The translations under genes and the position numbers were made by a program. The notes beneath the pieces were generated by a model. It did not search any database and was not told the origin of the DNA. It was given only the letters and a program-made list of their open reading frames with translations. A stretch of 64,000 nucleotides of DNA, taken from contig CAVPNH010000021.1 of assembly GCA_963706755.1 (NCBI GenBank), positions 1 through 64,000 on the forward strand. The letters are read 5' to 3'. The DNA comes from RPQJ01 sp963706755. GTDB lineage: Bacteria > Pseudomonadota > Gammaproteobacteria > Steroidobacterales > Steroidobacteraceae. Below, one piece after another: positions 1 to 9,246 of the stretch (positions are counted from its first letter, which is position 1; each line of letters begins with the position of its first letter).

Positions 1-645
1 GGGCGACGGTCTGCTCGCCCTTGCGCGTCTTCACGACGACCGGCGCGATCTCCGCGACGAAGTCGCCGTCACGGACGGCGCGCTGTGCACGACGCACGGA
101 TTCCGTCGGCGTAAGCGTCCTGCTCCTCGCGCGTGAAGCCGTACTTCTCCGCGGTGGCGTCGGCAAAGCAGCCCATGGCCTTGCCGTCCAGGGGCTCTGC
201 AGGCCGTCGAGAACATGTGGTCGAGGATTTCCCCGTGACCCATGCGGTAGCCGCCGCGCGCCTTCTGGAGCAGGTAGGGAGCGTTGGTCATGGATTCGAA
301 TCCGCCGGCGAGGATGGCCGACGCGTTGCCTGCCCGGATCTGGTCCGCGCCCAGCATCACGGATTTCATGCCGGAGCCGCACATCTTGTTCACCGTGGTC
401 GCCGGGACGCTGAGTGGGATGCCCGCGCCCAGTGCCGCCTGGCGCGCAGGCGCCTGGCCCTGGCCGGCCTGGAGCACGCAGCCCAGGATCACTTCGTCCA
501 ACTGGTCCGACGCGAGGCCCGAGTCCTCGATTGCGGCGCGCGCCGCGGCGGCGCCGAGCTGCGTGGCCGTCATCGCCGCGAGGGCGCCCTGGAATGCTCC
601 GATCGGCGTGCGACGCGCGCCGAGAATCACGACCTGTTCGCTCAT
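1..645 (-). CDS. Acetyl-CoA acetyltransferase (thiolase), partial
   Basis: This is the N-terminal half of a thiolase, which condenses or cleaves acetoacetyl-CoA; the C-terminus lies beyond the left window edge. Translation from the ATG at 645 opens with MSEQVVILGARRTPIGAF, typical of AtoB/PhaA proteins. The acyl-accepting cysteine is Cys89 in NKMCGSGMKSV, followed by the conserved GGFESMTNAPYLL block. The frame breaks about three times near 205, 190 and 110, but the interrupted frames still give family sequence (GKAMGCFADATAEKYGF, then IAPVVVKTRKGE at the edge), so I read these as sequence indels. It follows the TetR gene on the same strand, 127 bases downstream. A phaB-like reductase occurs far away at 42.1 kb, so a polyhydroxyalkanoate role is possible but not shown. 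Confidence 0.85.
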
Positions 646-772
646 TGATAGTCCCTCGCTTCTTCTGTGACCAGCCGCCAGCCATTGCTGGCACGCGGCA
701 GTTGATGGGATCGGCGGTCTCGTTGCGGCGGCCGAGTGTAAGCCGAGCCGATTTTGCAGCGCAAGACAGTGG

Positions 773-1360
773 TTAGCGTCGTGCGCCCCCCGTGAGGAGG
801 GGTCTCGGCAACAGCCCGTTCTCCAGGAAGGTCGCAAAGGCGTCTGCAATCTGCTCGGCGGTCATCGGCTGGTTCTCCCGATACCAGTGGGCGATCCAGT
901 TGAGTGCGCCCGCCATCGCGAAGGCTGCGATCTTCGGGTCGCAGGGACCGATGGACCCGTCCGCGACGCCTTCGCGCAGCAGGCGGCGGATGCCCTGGTC
1001 GATCTCGGACTTGAGAGCGTTGATCTGCCGGCCCATCTCGGGACCGAGATCGTGCTCGTGCGCGCGCACCATGCACCAGCCGTATTCCGACGCGATGGCC
1101 TGGGCGTATCCACGCACGACGCGGCTCAGGCGCTCCCGTGCCGGGCGGTCCGTCTGCTCCGCCTCCTGGAAGGCCTTGCGGATGCGCTGCAGGCCCGTGC
1201 GGAAGCACTCGAACAGGAGTTGCTCCTTGTTCGCGACGTAGTAGTAGATCGTTGGCTTGGTGACGCCGAGGGCCGCGGCGATGTCGTCGAGCGAGGTGTT
1301 GTGGTAGCCGCGTTCGTTGAAGGCCTTCGCGGCCGCGCTGACCACGGCGTCGCGCTTCAT
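773..1360 (-). CDS. TetR-family transcriptional regulator
   Basis: A TetR-type repressor of about 195 residues. The N-terminal helix-turn-helix is clear: AFNERGYHNTSLDDIAAALG followed by VTKPTIYYYVANKEQLL. The remaining ~140 residues form a helical ligand-binding domain. I used the ATG at 1360 because the frame is open and directly precedes the DNA-binding domain. The upstream residues read GPRDHD, the usual TetR lead-in, so the true start may be further up, near an ATG at 1460 in another frame if there is an indel. The gene is divergent from icmF, and the 240-base gap holds two palindromes sharing the half-site TACTC. This suggests that it represses icmF and itself, possibly sensing an acyl-CoA; the ligand is unknown. 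Confidence 0.85.
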   Translation of the reverse strand: MKRDAVVSAAAKAFNERGYHNTSLDDIAAALGVTKPTIYYYVANKEQLLFECFRTGLQRIRKAFQEAEQTDRPARERLSRVVRGYAQAIASEYGWCMVRAHEHDLGPEMGRQINALKSEIDQGIRRLLREGVADGSIGPCDPKIAAFAMAGALNWIAHWYRENQPMTAEQIADAFATFLENGLLPRPLLTGGARR

Positions 1361-1505
1361 GTCGTGGTCGCGCGGGCCGGCGGCGCCGCACCGACCAGGG
1401 CGAGCCGTCGGCCGGAGCCGCGCTGCGGGGCGGGGCGCTTCGTTTCCTGGTGTCGGGCATGGGGTTCCCTGCGGCTGCGCGTTCCTGGGCCCTGGCGGCG
1501 ACGGG

Positions 1506-1534
1506 TTGACCGCCGGCCCGATGACAATCATACT
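1506..1534 (+). promoter_or_regulatory. Candidate sigma-70 promoter of icmF
   Basis: A -35 box TTGACC (1506-1511) and a -10 box CATACT (1529-1534) are separated by 17 bases. The pair faces icmF, which starts 70 bases after the -10. The -10 box overlaps the first palindrome at 1530-1543, so a bound repressor would block RNA polymerase. This is based on sequence pattern only. Confidence 0.5.
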
Positions 1535-1562
1535 CTGCAGTATTATCCTACTCAAGAGTAGG
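1530..1562. promoter_or_regulatory. Paired TetR operator candidates
   Basis: There are two adjacent inverted repeats: ATACTCTGCAGTAT (1530-1543, 5-bp arms) and CCTACTCAAGAGTAGG (1547-1562, perfect 7-bp arms around AA). Both contain the pattern TACTC-N2-GAGTA or a near relative, with centres about 18 bases apart. Short palindromes of this size between a divergent TetR gene and its neighbour are typical operators. Binding by the adjacent regulator is inferred. Confidence 0.55.
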
Positions 1563-1603
1563 AATAGACTTCCAGCGCAGGGCGCAACCAACGGGGCACA
1601 GGC

Positions 1604-4600
1604 ATGAGCGCAGGCAAGGCGGCCGGTATTGCACGACAGCAACCCACGGCCCGTGGCGAGGACGCGCCACTGCGCTTCGTGAGCGCAGCTTCGCTCTTCG
1701 ACGGGCACGACGCGGCGATCAACATCATCCGCCGCCTGCTGCAGGCGCACGGCGCCGAGGTCGTGCACCTCGGCCACAACCGCAGCGTCGCCGACATCGT
1801 CCGCGCCGCGATCCAGGAGGACGCGGACGGCATCGCGGTCAGTTCCTACCAGGGCGGCCACAACGAGTACTTCCGCTACATGGTGGACATGCTGCGCGAG
1901 CTGCGGCGCGGGGCACATCCGCATCGTGGTCGGCGGCGGCGGCACGATCGCGCCGCACGAGATCGAGGAGCTGAGGCCTACGGCGTGGAGCGCATCTACT
2001 CGCCCGAGGACGGCCGCAGTCTCGGGCTCGACGGGATGATCGAGGACGTCCTCGCCCGCGTGAAGCAACAGTCGCGGCCCGCGTTCAGCTTCGGACCGGT
2101 CGGTCCGCGCGACCACCAGCAGATCGCCCGCACGATTTCCGCGCTCGAGTCGGAGGACGCGGCCGCGGGACTGCGGGAAACGCTGCGCAAGGCCGGGGCG
2201 CGCGCGCGAGCGCCGCGCTCCGGTGATCGGCATCACCGGCACCGGCGGCGCGGGCAAGTCGAGCCTCACGGACGAACTCCTGATGCGGTTCGTGCGCCAC
2301 TTTCCCGATCGCAACATCGCCGTGGTCGCGATGGACCCGACGCGCCGCCGCAGCGGCGGTGCGCTGCTCGGCGACCGCATCCGCATGAACTCGCTCGCGG
2401 CCGAGCAGGTCTTCATGCGCTCGCTCGCGACGCGCCGGCAGAACCTCGCGACCAGCGCCGTGCTAGCCGACGTGCTGAACCTGCTGCGTTACGCGAGCTT
2501 CGACCTGATCGTGGTCGAGACCGCGGGCATCGGCCAGAGCGACTCGGAGATCGTGGACCTGGTGGACGTGCCGATGTACGTCATGACGAGCGAGTACGGC
2601 GCGGCGAGCCAGCTCGAGAAGATCGACATGCTGGACTTCGCGGAGCTGATCGCGTTGAACAAGTTCGAGAAGCGCGGCGCCGAGGACGCGCTGCGCGACG
2701 TGCGCAAGCAGTGGCGGCGGAATCACGCCGCGTTCCAGCTGCCCGACGCCGACGTGCCGGTGTTCCCGACCATCGCGAGCCGCTTCAACGACCCGGGCGT
2801 GAACCGCCTGTTCGCGGCGCTGTGCGCCAGGATCGGGGCGAAGTCCGGCGACGCGCGGCGCTGGGAGGTCAAGGATCCGGGGCCGGTCGAACTCGTCGAG
2901 CGCCACGCACTCGTGCCGGCCAGCCGCACGCGCTACCTCGCGGAGATCGCGGCCAACGGCCGGCGGGCCGCCACCGACCTGCAGCACCGCGCCGATGCCG
3001 CCGCGCGCGCCAACAGCCTGCACGAGGCGCTGCGGACGCTCGAGGACCCGCTGCTGCCAGCGCCGCTCGACCGCTATCCGGACGCTGCGCTCGCGGCCGC
3101 GGCCGATGCGGCGCAGGTGCGCCTGCGCGAGGCCTACAACGATGCGCTCGACGCCGTCGGGCCGGAGGCCGTGGACCTGCTGCGGCAGTGGCCGGCGCTC
3201 GCGAAGTCGGCGACCGACGCGCAGTACGCGTTACGTGGTGCGCGGCCGCGAGATTCGCGGCGAGAATTACACGGAGACGCTGAGCCACATGCAGGTGCCG
3301 AAGCTCGCGGTGCCGAAATACCGCGACTGGGGCGAGCTGCTCGCGTTCCTGCTCAGGGAAAACCTGCCGGGCCACTTCCCGTACACGGCGGGCGTGTACC
3401 CGTATCGACGCGAGGAAGAGGACCCGATCCGGATGTTCGCGGGCGAGGGTGCCGCGGAGCGCACGAACCGGCGTTTCCACTATCTCGCGGCCGGTCACGG
3501 CGCCGTGCGGCTCTCGACGGCGTTCGACTCGACCACGCTCTACGGCGAGGACCCGGACGAGCGCCCTGACATCTACGGTCGCATCGGCAACTCCGGCGTC
3601 TCGATCGCGACGCTCGACGACATGAAGCGGCTCTACTCGGGCTTCGATCTCTGCGCGCCCACGACCTCGGTGTCGATGACCATCAACGGGCCGGCGCCGA
3701 TGATCCTCGCGATGTACATGAATACCGCCGTGGACCAGCGCGTCGAGCGTCACCTGCGCGAGACGGGACGCTGGGCCGCGGCGGAGCGCCGCATCGCGGA
3801 AGTGCACCGCGGCCGCGAGCGGCCGCGCTACCGCGGCGAGCTGCCGGCGGGGCACGACGGCTCCGGGCTCGGGCTCCTCGGCGTCACGGGCGACCAGCTC
3901 GCTCGACCGGGAGACCTACGAGCGCATCCGCGCCGAGGCGCTCGCACTGGTGCGCGGCACGGTGCAGGCCGACATCCTCAAGGAGGACCAGGCGCAGAAC
4001 ACCTGCATCTTCTCCACGGAGTTCGCGCTCAGGATGATGGGCGACGTTCAGCAATTCTTCATTGAAGCAGGAGTCCGCAATTTCTACTCGGTGTCGATCT
4101 CGGGCTACCACATCGCGGAGGCCGGGGCGAACCCGTCTCGCAGCTCGCGTTCACGCTCGCGAACGGCTTCACGATCGTCGAGTACTACCTCGCGCGCGGC
4201 ATGCAGATCGACGATTTCGCGCCGAACCTGTCGTTCTTCTTCTCGAACGGCATGGACCCGGAGTACGCAGTGATCGGGCGGGTCGCGCGACGCATCTGGG
4301 CGCGCGCCATGCGCGACCTCTACGGCGGCGGGCCGCGCTCGCAGATGCTCAAGTACCACATCCAGACCTCGGGCCGCAGCCTCCACGCCCGCGAGATCCA
4401 GTTCAACGACATCCGCACCACGCTGCAGGCGCTCTACGCGCTGTTCGACAACTGCAACAGCCTGCACACCAACGCCTACGACGAGGCGATCACGACCCCG
4501 ACCGAGGAGTCGGTGCGCCGCGCGGTCGCGATCCAGCTCATCATCAACAAGGAGCTGGGGCTCAACAAGACGCAGAACCCGTGGCAGGGATCGTTCGCGC

Positions 4601-5057
4601 TCGAGGACCTCACGGATGCGGTGGAGGAGGCGGTGTACCGCGAGTTCGACCGGATCTCGGAGCGCGGCGGCGTGCTCGGCGCGATGGAGACCATGTACCA
4701 GCGCAGCCGCATCCAGGAGGAGAGCCTCTACTACGAGACGATGAAGCACGACGGGCGGCTGCCGATCGTCGGAGTGAACACGTTCCTCGGCGCGCAGGAC
4801 GGCGGCGAGCGAGATCCGCGGCGCCGAGCTGATCCGCTCGACCGAGGAGGAGAAGGCGGGACCAGGTGCGCTCCGTGCGCGACTTCCTCGCGTACAACGA
4901 GGCCGCGCGGCCCGCGGCGCTGGCACGGCTGCAGAAGGTGGCCGCCGGCGGTGGCAACGTGTTCGCCGAGCTGATGGAGACGGTCAAGGTCGCCTCGCTC
5001 GGCAGCATCTCTCACGCGCTGTACCAGGTCGGCGGGCAGTACCGGCGGAACATGTAG
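1604..5057 (+). CDS. icmF: Fused isobutyryl-CoA mutase IcmF
   Basis: A B12-dependent mutase fused to its own G-protein chaperone, interconverting isobutyryl-CoA and n-butyryl-CoA. The order is as in known IcmF proteins. First comes the cobalamin domain with the base-off motif FDGHDAA and SSYQGGHNEYFRYMVDML. Next is the MeaB-like GTPase with P-loop GITGTGGAGKSS (about 2225-2260). Last is the mutase barrel (about 3250-5057), ending GGQYRRNM. Two residues separate isobutyryl- from methylmalonyl-CoA mutases: Tyr89 and Arg207 of the latter are here Phe (RMFAGEG) and Gln (EDQAQNTCIFS), the IcmF state. The span fits ~1,150 codons, close to the family length of ~1,090-1,100. The frame breaks about eight times (near 1905, 1975, 2210, 3232, 3893, 4133, 4805 and 4858), yet every block continues in order, so indel errors are likely. 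Confidence 0.9.
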
Positions 5058-5086
5058 CGCGCAGCGCGCGTACGTGACCTCACGGC

Positions 5087-5177
5087 CCGAGGGATACCTG
5101 CCGGGACGCCGTGAATCCGTCCCTGGAGGCTCGCGCGCGGCGTCCCTGCCGCGCGACGCCCGGCCGGCATCCCTCGG
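5087..5177 (-). repeat. Cruciform intergenic element, copy A
   Basis: One of four related elements in the window. The outer arms 5087-5104 and 5160-5177 match as inverted repeats at 16 of 18 positions. The inner core, read on the minus strand, holds GCGTCGCGCGGCAGGGACGC and a GC-rich hairpin. The element sits between the convergent ends of icmF and the acyltransferase gene, 12 bases beyond the latter's stop, so it would lie in that gene's 3' untranslated region. One arm mismatch becomes a G-U pair only in the minus-strand RNA. Confidence 0.75.
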
Positions 5178-5189
5178 ACCGCAAGGCCA

Positions 5190-5924
5190 CTAGTGCGGCG
5201 GCGCGAGGTCCGGCTCGTCGAGCCGCGCGAGCATGCGTCGGCGTGCCTCGTCGCGCAGCCGGTCGGGCGTCGCGTCCGGCCCCGTGACCGGCAGCGGCTC
5301 CAGGATCTCGAGTTCCAGGCGCCCGGGCCGCGGGATGATGGTGTGGCCCGGCATCGCACGTCGCGCCCCCCGGATGACGACGGGCACGACCGGCATGCCG
5401 CCGCGCACCGCCGCTGTGAATGCGCCGGCGTGGAATCGCTTCAGGCCCGGGGTTGCGTCGAACGTTCCTTCCGGGAAGAACACCAGCGAGTGCCCCTGCT
5501 CGGCCCGCTGGATCACGCGCCGCGCGCCGCGCTGCCGCCCGCCGTGGCTGTGCCGGTCCACGAACTCGACCCCGATGCGCCCGAGCAGGAATCCCACGAC
5601 CGGCATGCTTGCCGCCTCGCGCTTCACCACGAACGAGAACCGCGGCGGAAGCACAGCCTGGAGCAGGACTCCGTCGAGATAGCTCGAGTGGTTCGCGACC
5701 ACGACGAAGGATCCTTCGGCGAGGTTGCCCATTCCCGAGGTCGCGACGCGCAGGCCGAACATCGCGAGCGTGATCCGCGCGAGCCACTGCGTGAGGACGC
5801 GACGCCAGGCAAGCCGCGGTACCGCCACGGTCAGCAGCGCAACCAGCACGAACAGGAGGCAGAAGACAGCCAGCGCAAAGAGCCCGTACAGGGCCCAGAG
5901 CGCCCGGCCGATCAGGCGCAGCAT
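5190..5924 (-). CDS. 1-acyl-glycerol-3-phosphate acyltransferase family (PlsC-like)
   Basis: A membrane acyltransferase of 244 residues that transfers an acyl chain to a lysophospholipid. The start ATG at 5924 gives MLRLIGRALWALYGLFALAV. A hydrophobic N-terminal segment (residues ~8-38) anchors it in the inner membrane. The HX4D catalytic motif reads NHSSYLD, and the phosphate-binding motif is FFPEGTF. Length and motif order match the PlsC family, but the exact acceptor cannot be read from sequence. It is convergent with icmF and divergent from xerD. The C-terminal ~40 residues are Arg/Asp-rich and variable. Confidence 0.85.
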   Translation of the reverse strand: MLRLIGRALWALYGLFALAVFCLLFVLVALLTVAVPRLAWRRVLTQWLARITLAMFGLRVATSGMGNLAEGSFVVVANHSSYLDGVLLQAVLPPRFSFVVKREAASMPVVGFLLGRIGVEFVDRHSHGGRQRGARRVIQRAEQGHSLVFFPEGTFDATPGLKRFHAGAFTAAVRGGMPVVPVVIRGARRAMPGHTIIPRPGRLELEILEPLPVTGPDATPDRLRDEARRRMLARLDEPDLAPPH

Positions 5925-6086
5925 CGCGGCAGATCCTCGGGCGGGGAGGGCAGTCTGCACACCCGGCCGACATTCTGTGAACTGGTTCCGGTTATGTTAA
6001 CGGTGGGTACCGATCTGTGAGGGTTGTCACGACCTGATGCCTGGGGCGGCTCGCATACTCCGCGGCACTGAAAGTCCCGAGATCAC

Positions 6087-7034
6087 ATGAACACAGCAGT
6101 CAAGACCAGCGTCCTCGCCCGCGCCCAGCGCGGCGCAGCCGCCGCACGCGGACCCGGTCCGATCGACCGTTTCCTCGATGCGGTCTGGATGGAGCGCGGC
6201 CTCGCAGCCAACACACTGGCCGCCTATCGCGCCGACCTGACCGCGCTCGACCGCTGGCTCGAGACCCACGAGACCGAACTCACCTCGGCCAAGCGTGGGG
6301 ACCTGCTTGAATTCATGGCCTCGCGCGCCCAGGCGGGCGCGCAGCCGCGCTCGACGGCCCGCCAGCTGTCGAGTTTCCGCCGCTTCTACCGCTACATGGT
6401 TCGCGAGGGCTCGCTGCGCGAGGATCCCACGGCCCAGATCGCGATGCCGAAAGTCGGGCGTTCGCTGCCGAGGTCGCTCACGGAGGAGGAAGTCGAGGCC
6501 CTGTTGGCCGCTCCTACCGTGGGCGACCCGCTTGGCCACCGCGACCGGACCATGCTCGAGGTGCTCTACGCCACGGGCCTGCGCGTCTCCGAACTCGTCA
6601 ACCTCAAGCTGCTGCAGGTCAACCTGAACCAGGGGGTGCTGCGCATCGTCGGCAAGGGCGACCGCGAGCGGCTGATCCCGCTCGGCGAGGAGGCCGTGCA
6701 GTGGGTCCAGCAGTTCCTGCAGGGGCCGCGCGTGGAGATCCTGCTCGAGCGGCAGACCGACTACCTGTTCCCGACGCGCCGCGGCGACCGCATGACCCGC
6801 CAGGCGTTCTGGCACATCATCAAGCGCTACGCGCGCAAGGCCGGAGTCGAAAAGGAACTCTCGCCGCATACCCTGCGCCACGCATTTGCCACGCACCTCC
6901 TGAATCACGGCGCGGACCTGCGCGTCGTGCAGATGCTGCTCGGCCACAGCGACCTCTCGACGACGCAGATCTACACGCACGTCGCCCGGGAACGCCTCAA
7001 GGACCTGCATTCGCAGCACCACCCGCGGGGCTGA
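6087..7034 (+). CDS. xerD: Site-specific tyrosine recombinase XerD
   Basis: Resolves chromosome dimers at dif together with XerC. The 315 residues are made of a SAM-like N-terminal core-binding domain (about 24-110) and a catalytic domain. All tyrosine-recombinase residues are present: Arg166 (ATGLRVSEL), Lys190 (VGKGDRERL), His261 and Arg264 (HTLRHAFATHL), His287 (LLGHSDLSTTQ) and the nucleophile Tyr296 (IYTHV). The N-terminal ~22 residues are an Ala/Arg-rich extension. It lies immediately upstream of dsbC, the classic xerD-dsbC gammaproteobacterial order, which supports XerD over a phage integrase. Confidence 0.95.
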   Translation: MNTAVKTSVLARAQRGAAAARGPGPIDRFLDAVWMERGLAANTLAAYRADLTALDRWLETHETELTSAKRGDLLEFMASRAQAGAQPRSTARQLSSFRRFYRYMVREGSLREDPTAQIAMPKVGRSLPRSLTEEEVEALLAAPTVGDPLGHRDRTMLEVLYATGLRVSELVNLKLLQVNLNQGVLRIVGKGDRERLIPLGEEAVQWVQQFLQGPRVEILLERQTDYLFPTRRGDRMTRQAFWHIIKRYARKAGVEKELSPHTLRHAFATHLLNHGADLRVVQMLLGHSDLSTTQIYTHVARERLKDLHSQHHPRG

Positions 7035-7158
7035 CGTTCCCCGGGGAGCCCGCCCGGTCGGGTGCTCTGCTAGACTTCCGCGCTTTCGCGGCGGAACCCC
7101 CCGTCGCGCCCGCGGTCCTACGTGAATGCGCGGGTCGCGTCTCCTTCGGATGGACAGC

Positions 7159-7949
7159 ATGAGCATAAAGAGTCTTGCCCTGTGTCTCGCGGTCAGCTTC
7201 GCGGCCGGCGCCTCGGCCGCCACCGCGCCGGCGCCCAGGCCCGCCAAGCCGGCGCCCGCGGTCGCGACCGCCCCCGTTCCCGCCGACGTCCGGGCACGTG
7301 TGGTCGCAAAGCTGCCCGGGGCGACTCCGGCGGACGTTGCCGCATCGCCGATCCCCGGGTTGTACGAAGTGACCATGGGCAGCCTGATCGTCTACGTGAG
7401 CGCCGACGGCAAGTACCTGTTGAGCGGCAGCGTCTACGACCTCGCGACCGAGGCCAACCTCACGGCGGATCGTCGCAATGCCGCACGGGCCAAGGCGCTC
7501 ACGGCCGCGCGCGAGGACCAGATGATCATCTTCTCCCCGGAGAACCCGAAGATGACCGTCACCGTCTTCACCGACGTCGACTGCGGCTATTGCCGCAAGT
7601 TCCACAGCCAGATCGCAGAGATCAACAAGGCCGGCGTGCGGGTCCGCTACATGCTGTTCCCCGCACCGGCCCGGGCACGGAGTCGTGGCGCAAGGCGGAA
7701 GCGGTGTGGTGCTCGGCCGATCGCAGGGCGGCGCTGACGCGCGCCAAGCGCGGTGAGGACGTCAAGGCGAAGGATTGTGGCGACGCGGTGGTCAAGGCCG
7801 GGTTCGACATGGGCGAGGACTTCGGCCTCGAGGGCACGCCGGCGATCTACACCCAGTCCGGCGAGTACATCGGCGGGTACCTGACGCCCGAGCAGCTGGT
7901 GGCGCTGGTGCAGGAATCCGACAAGGGATCGGGCGCAGCGGGCCGCTGA
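7159..7949 (+). CDS. dsbC: Thiol:disulfide interchange protein DsbC
   Basis: A periplasmic disulfide isomerase that reshuffles wrong disulfides. The start at 7159 gives the signal peptide MSIKSLALCLAVSFAAGASA; an in-frame ATG at 7150 is an alternative. An Ala/Pro-rich linker follows, then the N-terminal dimerisation domain (PGLYEVTMGSLIVYVSADGK) and the thioredoxin domain with active site CGYC (FTDVDCGYCRKFH). A single frame break near 7670 separates this from the C-terminal half, which continues correctly with LEGTPAIYTQSGEYIGGYL, including the conserved cis-proline region. It is probably one intact gene with an indel. It is co-directional with xerD. Confidence 0.9.
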
Positions 7950-7967
7950 GCCCGGGGCTGCGATCCC
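7925..7967. terminator. Hairpin between convergent dsbC and fdxA
   Basis: GGGATCG (7925-7931) pairs with CGATCCC (7961-7967), with further GC-rich complementarity inside. It overlaps the last dsbC codons and lies just beyond the fdxA stop. No T-run is visible, so intrinsic termination is only a possibility. Confidence 0.35.
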
Positions 7968-7974
7968 GCGCTGC

Positions 7975-8298
7975 TCAGCGTTCGAGCAGCGGCAGCTTGC
8001 CGGGCCGTCCGTCCCACTCCTTGGCGTCGTCCGGCGATGCCTTCTTCTCGGTGATGACCGGCCACTGCTTCGCCAGTTCTGCGTTCAGCGCCGTGAAGGC
8101 CTGCTGGTCGTCCGGCAGTTCCTCTTCCGAGAAAATGGCTTCCGCCGGGCACTCCGGCTCGCACAGCGTGCAGTCGATGCACTCGTCCGGGTCGATCACC
8201 AGCATGTTCGGACCCTCGTGGAAGCAGTCCACGGGGCAGACCTCCACGCAGTCCGTGTACTTGCACTTGATGCAGTTTTCGGTGACGACGAAAGTCAT
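7975..8298 (-). CDS. fdxA: Seven-iron ferredoxin FdxA
   Basis: A small soluble electron carrier of 107 residues with one [3Fe-4S] and one [4Fe-4S] cluster. Nine cysteines fall in the Azotobacter FdI pattern: Cys9, 12, 17, 21 and 25 (ENCIKCKYTDCVEVCPVDC) and Cys40, 43, 46 and 50 (DECIDCTLCEPECP). The acidic C-terminal extension of ~55 residues is typical of this subfamily. It is monocistronic, downstream of a Nudix gene on the same strand. The physiological partner cannot be deduced from the neighbours. Confidence 0.95.
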   Translation of the reverse strand: MTFVVTENCIKCKYTDCVEVCPVDCFHEGPNMLVIDPDECIDCTLCEPECPAEAIFSEEELPDDQQAFTALNAELAKQWPVITEKKASPDDAKEWDGRPGKLPLLER

Positions 8299-8394
8299 CG
8301 GTATGCTCCGCGAATCCGGTCCGGACCACGTCCGACGGCGGACGCAAGGGCGCGTATTGTGCCAAAGCGACGACGCGCTGCAAAACTCACGTCG

Positions 8395-8943
8395 CTAGCG
8401 CCCCGCGTGTGCACGAAGGTCGAGTGACTTGAAGTGATGCTGTTCGACGCCCAGCCGCCGGTCGTCGAGGTGGCGGCGCAACGCGAACTCCACGCTGCGG
8501 AACGCGATGTCCTGCCACGGGATGTCCGCCTCGTCGCAGAGCATGACCTCGAGGCTTTCCAGCCCCGCGCCGAACTGCGGGACGCGCATGCGCGCGCGGA
8601 ACATGACGTGTACCTGGTCCGCGTGCAGCACGTGGACGATCGCAAGCAACGACCCGATCTCGACGTCCGCCAGCGCTTCCTCGGCGGCCTCGCGCCGTGC
8701 CGCGTCCTGCGTCGTCTCGCCGTTCTCCATGAATCCGGCGGGTATCGTCCAGAACCCGAGGCGCGGCTCGATGGCGCGCTTGCAGAGCAGGATGCGCCCC
8801 TCGTACTCCGGCACGCAGCCCGCGACGATCTTCGGGTTCTGGTAGTGCACCGTGCCGCAGGCCGTGCACACGTGGCGACGCAGGTGGTCGCCCTCGGGCA
8901 CGAGGAGCGCGACGGGCTGGCCGCAGTGGGAGCAGAACTTCAT
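8395..8943 (-). CDS. Nudix hydrolase with N-terminal zinc ribbon
   Basis: Hydrolyses a nucleoside-diphosphate-linked substrate; which one is unknown. The 182 residues begin with a zinc ribbon, CSHC (4-7) and CTAC (26-29). A Nudix fold follows, with the box GFMENGE-x7-REAAEE (residues ~70-95). The usual glycine after the EE pair is replaced (EEALADV), as happens in this zinc-ribbon subgroup. It resembles the C-terminal part of NudC but lacks the NudC N-terminal domain, so I give no symbol. It lies between fdxA and tRNA-Leu on the same strand. Confidence 0.85.
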   Translation of the reverse strand: MKFCSHCGQPVALLVPEGDHLRRHVCTACGTVHYQNPKIVAGCVPEYEGRILLCKRAIEPRLGFWTIPAGFMENGETTQDAARREAAEEALADVEIGSLLAIVHVLHADQVHVMFRARMRVPQFGAGLESLEVMLCDEADIPWQDIAFRSVEFALRRHLDDRRLGVEQHHFKSLDLRAHAGR

Positions 8944-8956
8944 TAGTCACTTCCCG

Positions 8957-9043
8957 TGGTGCCGGGAGGGGGAATCGAACCCCCACGATGTCGCCACCGC
9001 CGGATTTTGAGTCCGGTGCGTCTACCAGTTCCGCCATCCCGGC
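8957..9043 (-). tRNA. tRNA-Leu (CAA)
   Basis: An 87-base type II tRNA with encoded CCA. The acceptor arm GCCGGGA pairs with TCCCGGC. The D-arm contains AACTGGTAGACGC, typical of tRNA-Leu, and the anticodon loop CTCAAAA gives anticodon CAA. The variable arm and T-arm (GGGGGTTCGATTCCCCC) are complete. Confidence 0.95.
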
Positions 9044-9246
9044 GCGGAGGGCGCAGCTTACCCGATCCGATCGGATCGGATAAACACATTATGAGTCAAG
9101 TACTTGCGTCGTGTGGCAATAGTGGTGTCCAATCGCGGCGGCGAGTGAGGCCCGTGGGCCGGGAACCGAACCGGGGTGCGCGTGGTCTCAGGGCCTAACC
9201 ACGTCGCCTGCGGGCGGCACGCGCGGATTGCACGGAGAGTGCTCGC

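Noticed and set aside
3380..3460. A Tyr near the IcmF active site (GVYPYRR) as a change of substrate-selecting residue
   Set aside because: On alignment the selecting residue is the Phe of RMFAGEG, which is kept, together with Gln in AQNTCIFS, so the enzyme looks like a normal isobutyryl-CoA mutase.
6087..7034. Phage or island integrase
   Set aside because: Length, domain content and adjacency to dsbC fit the housekeeping recombinase XerD, and it is 29 kb from the guaA island.
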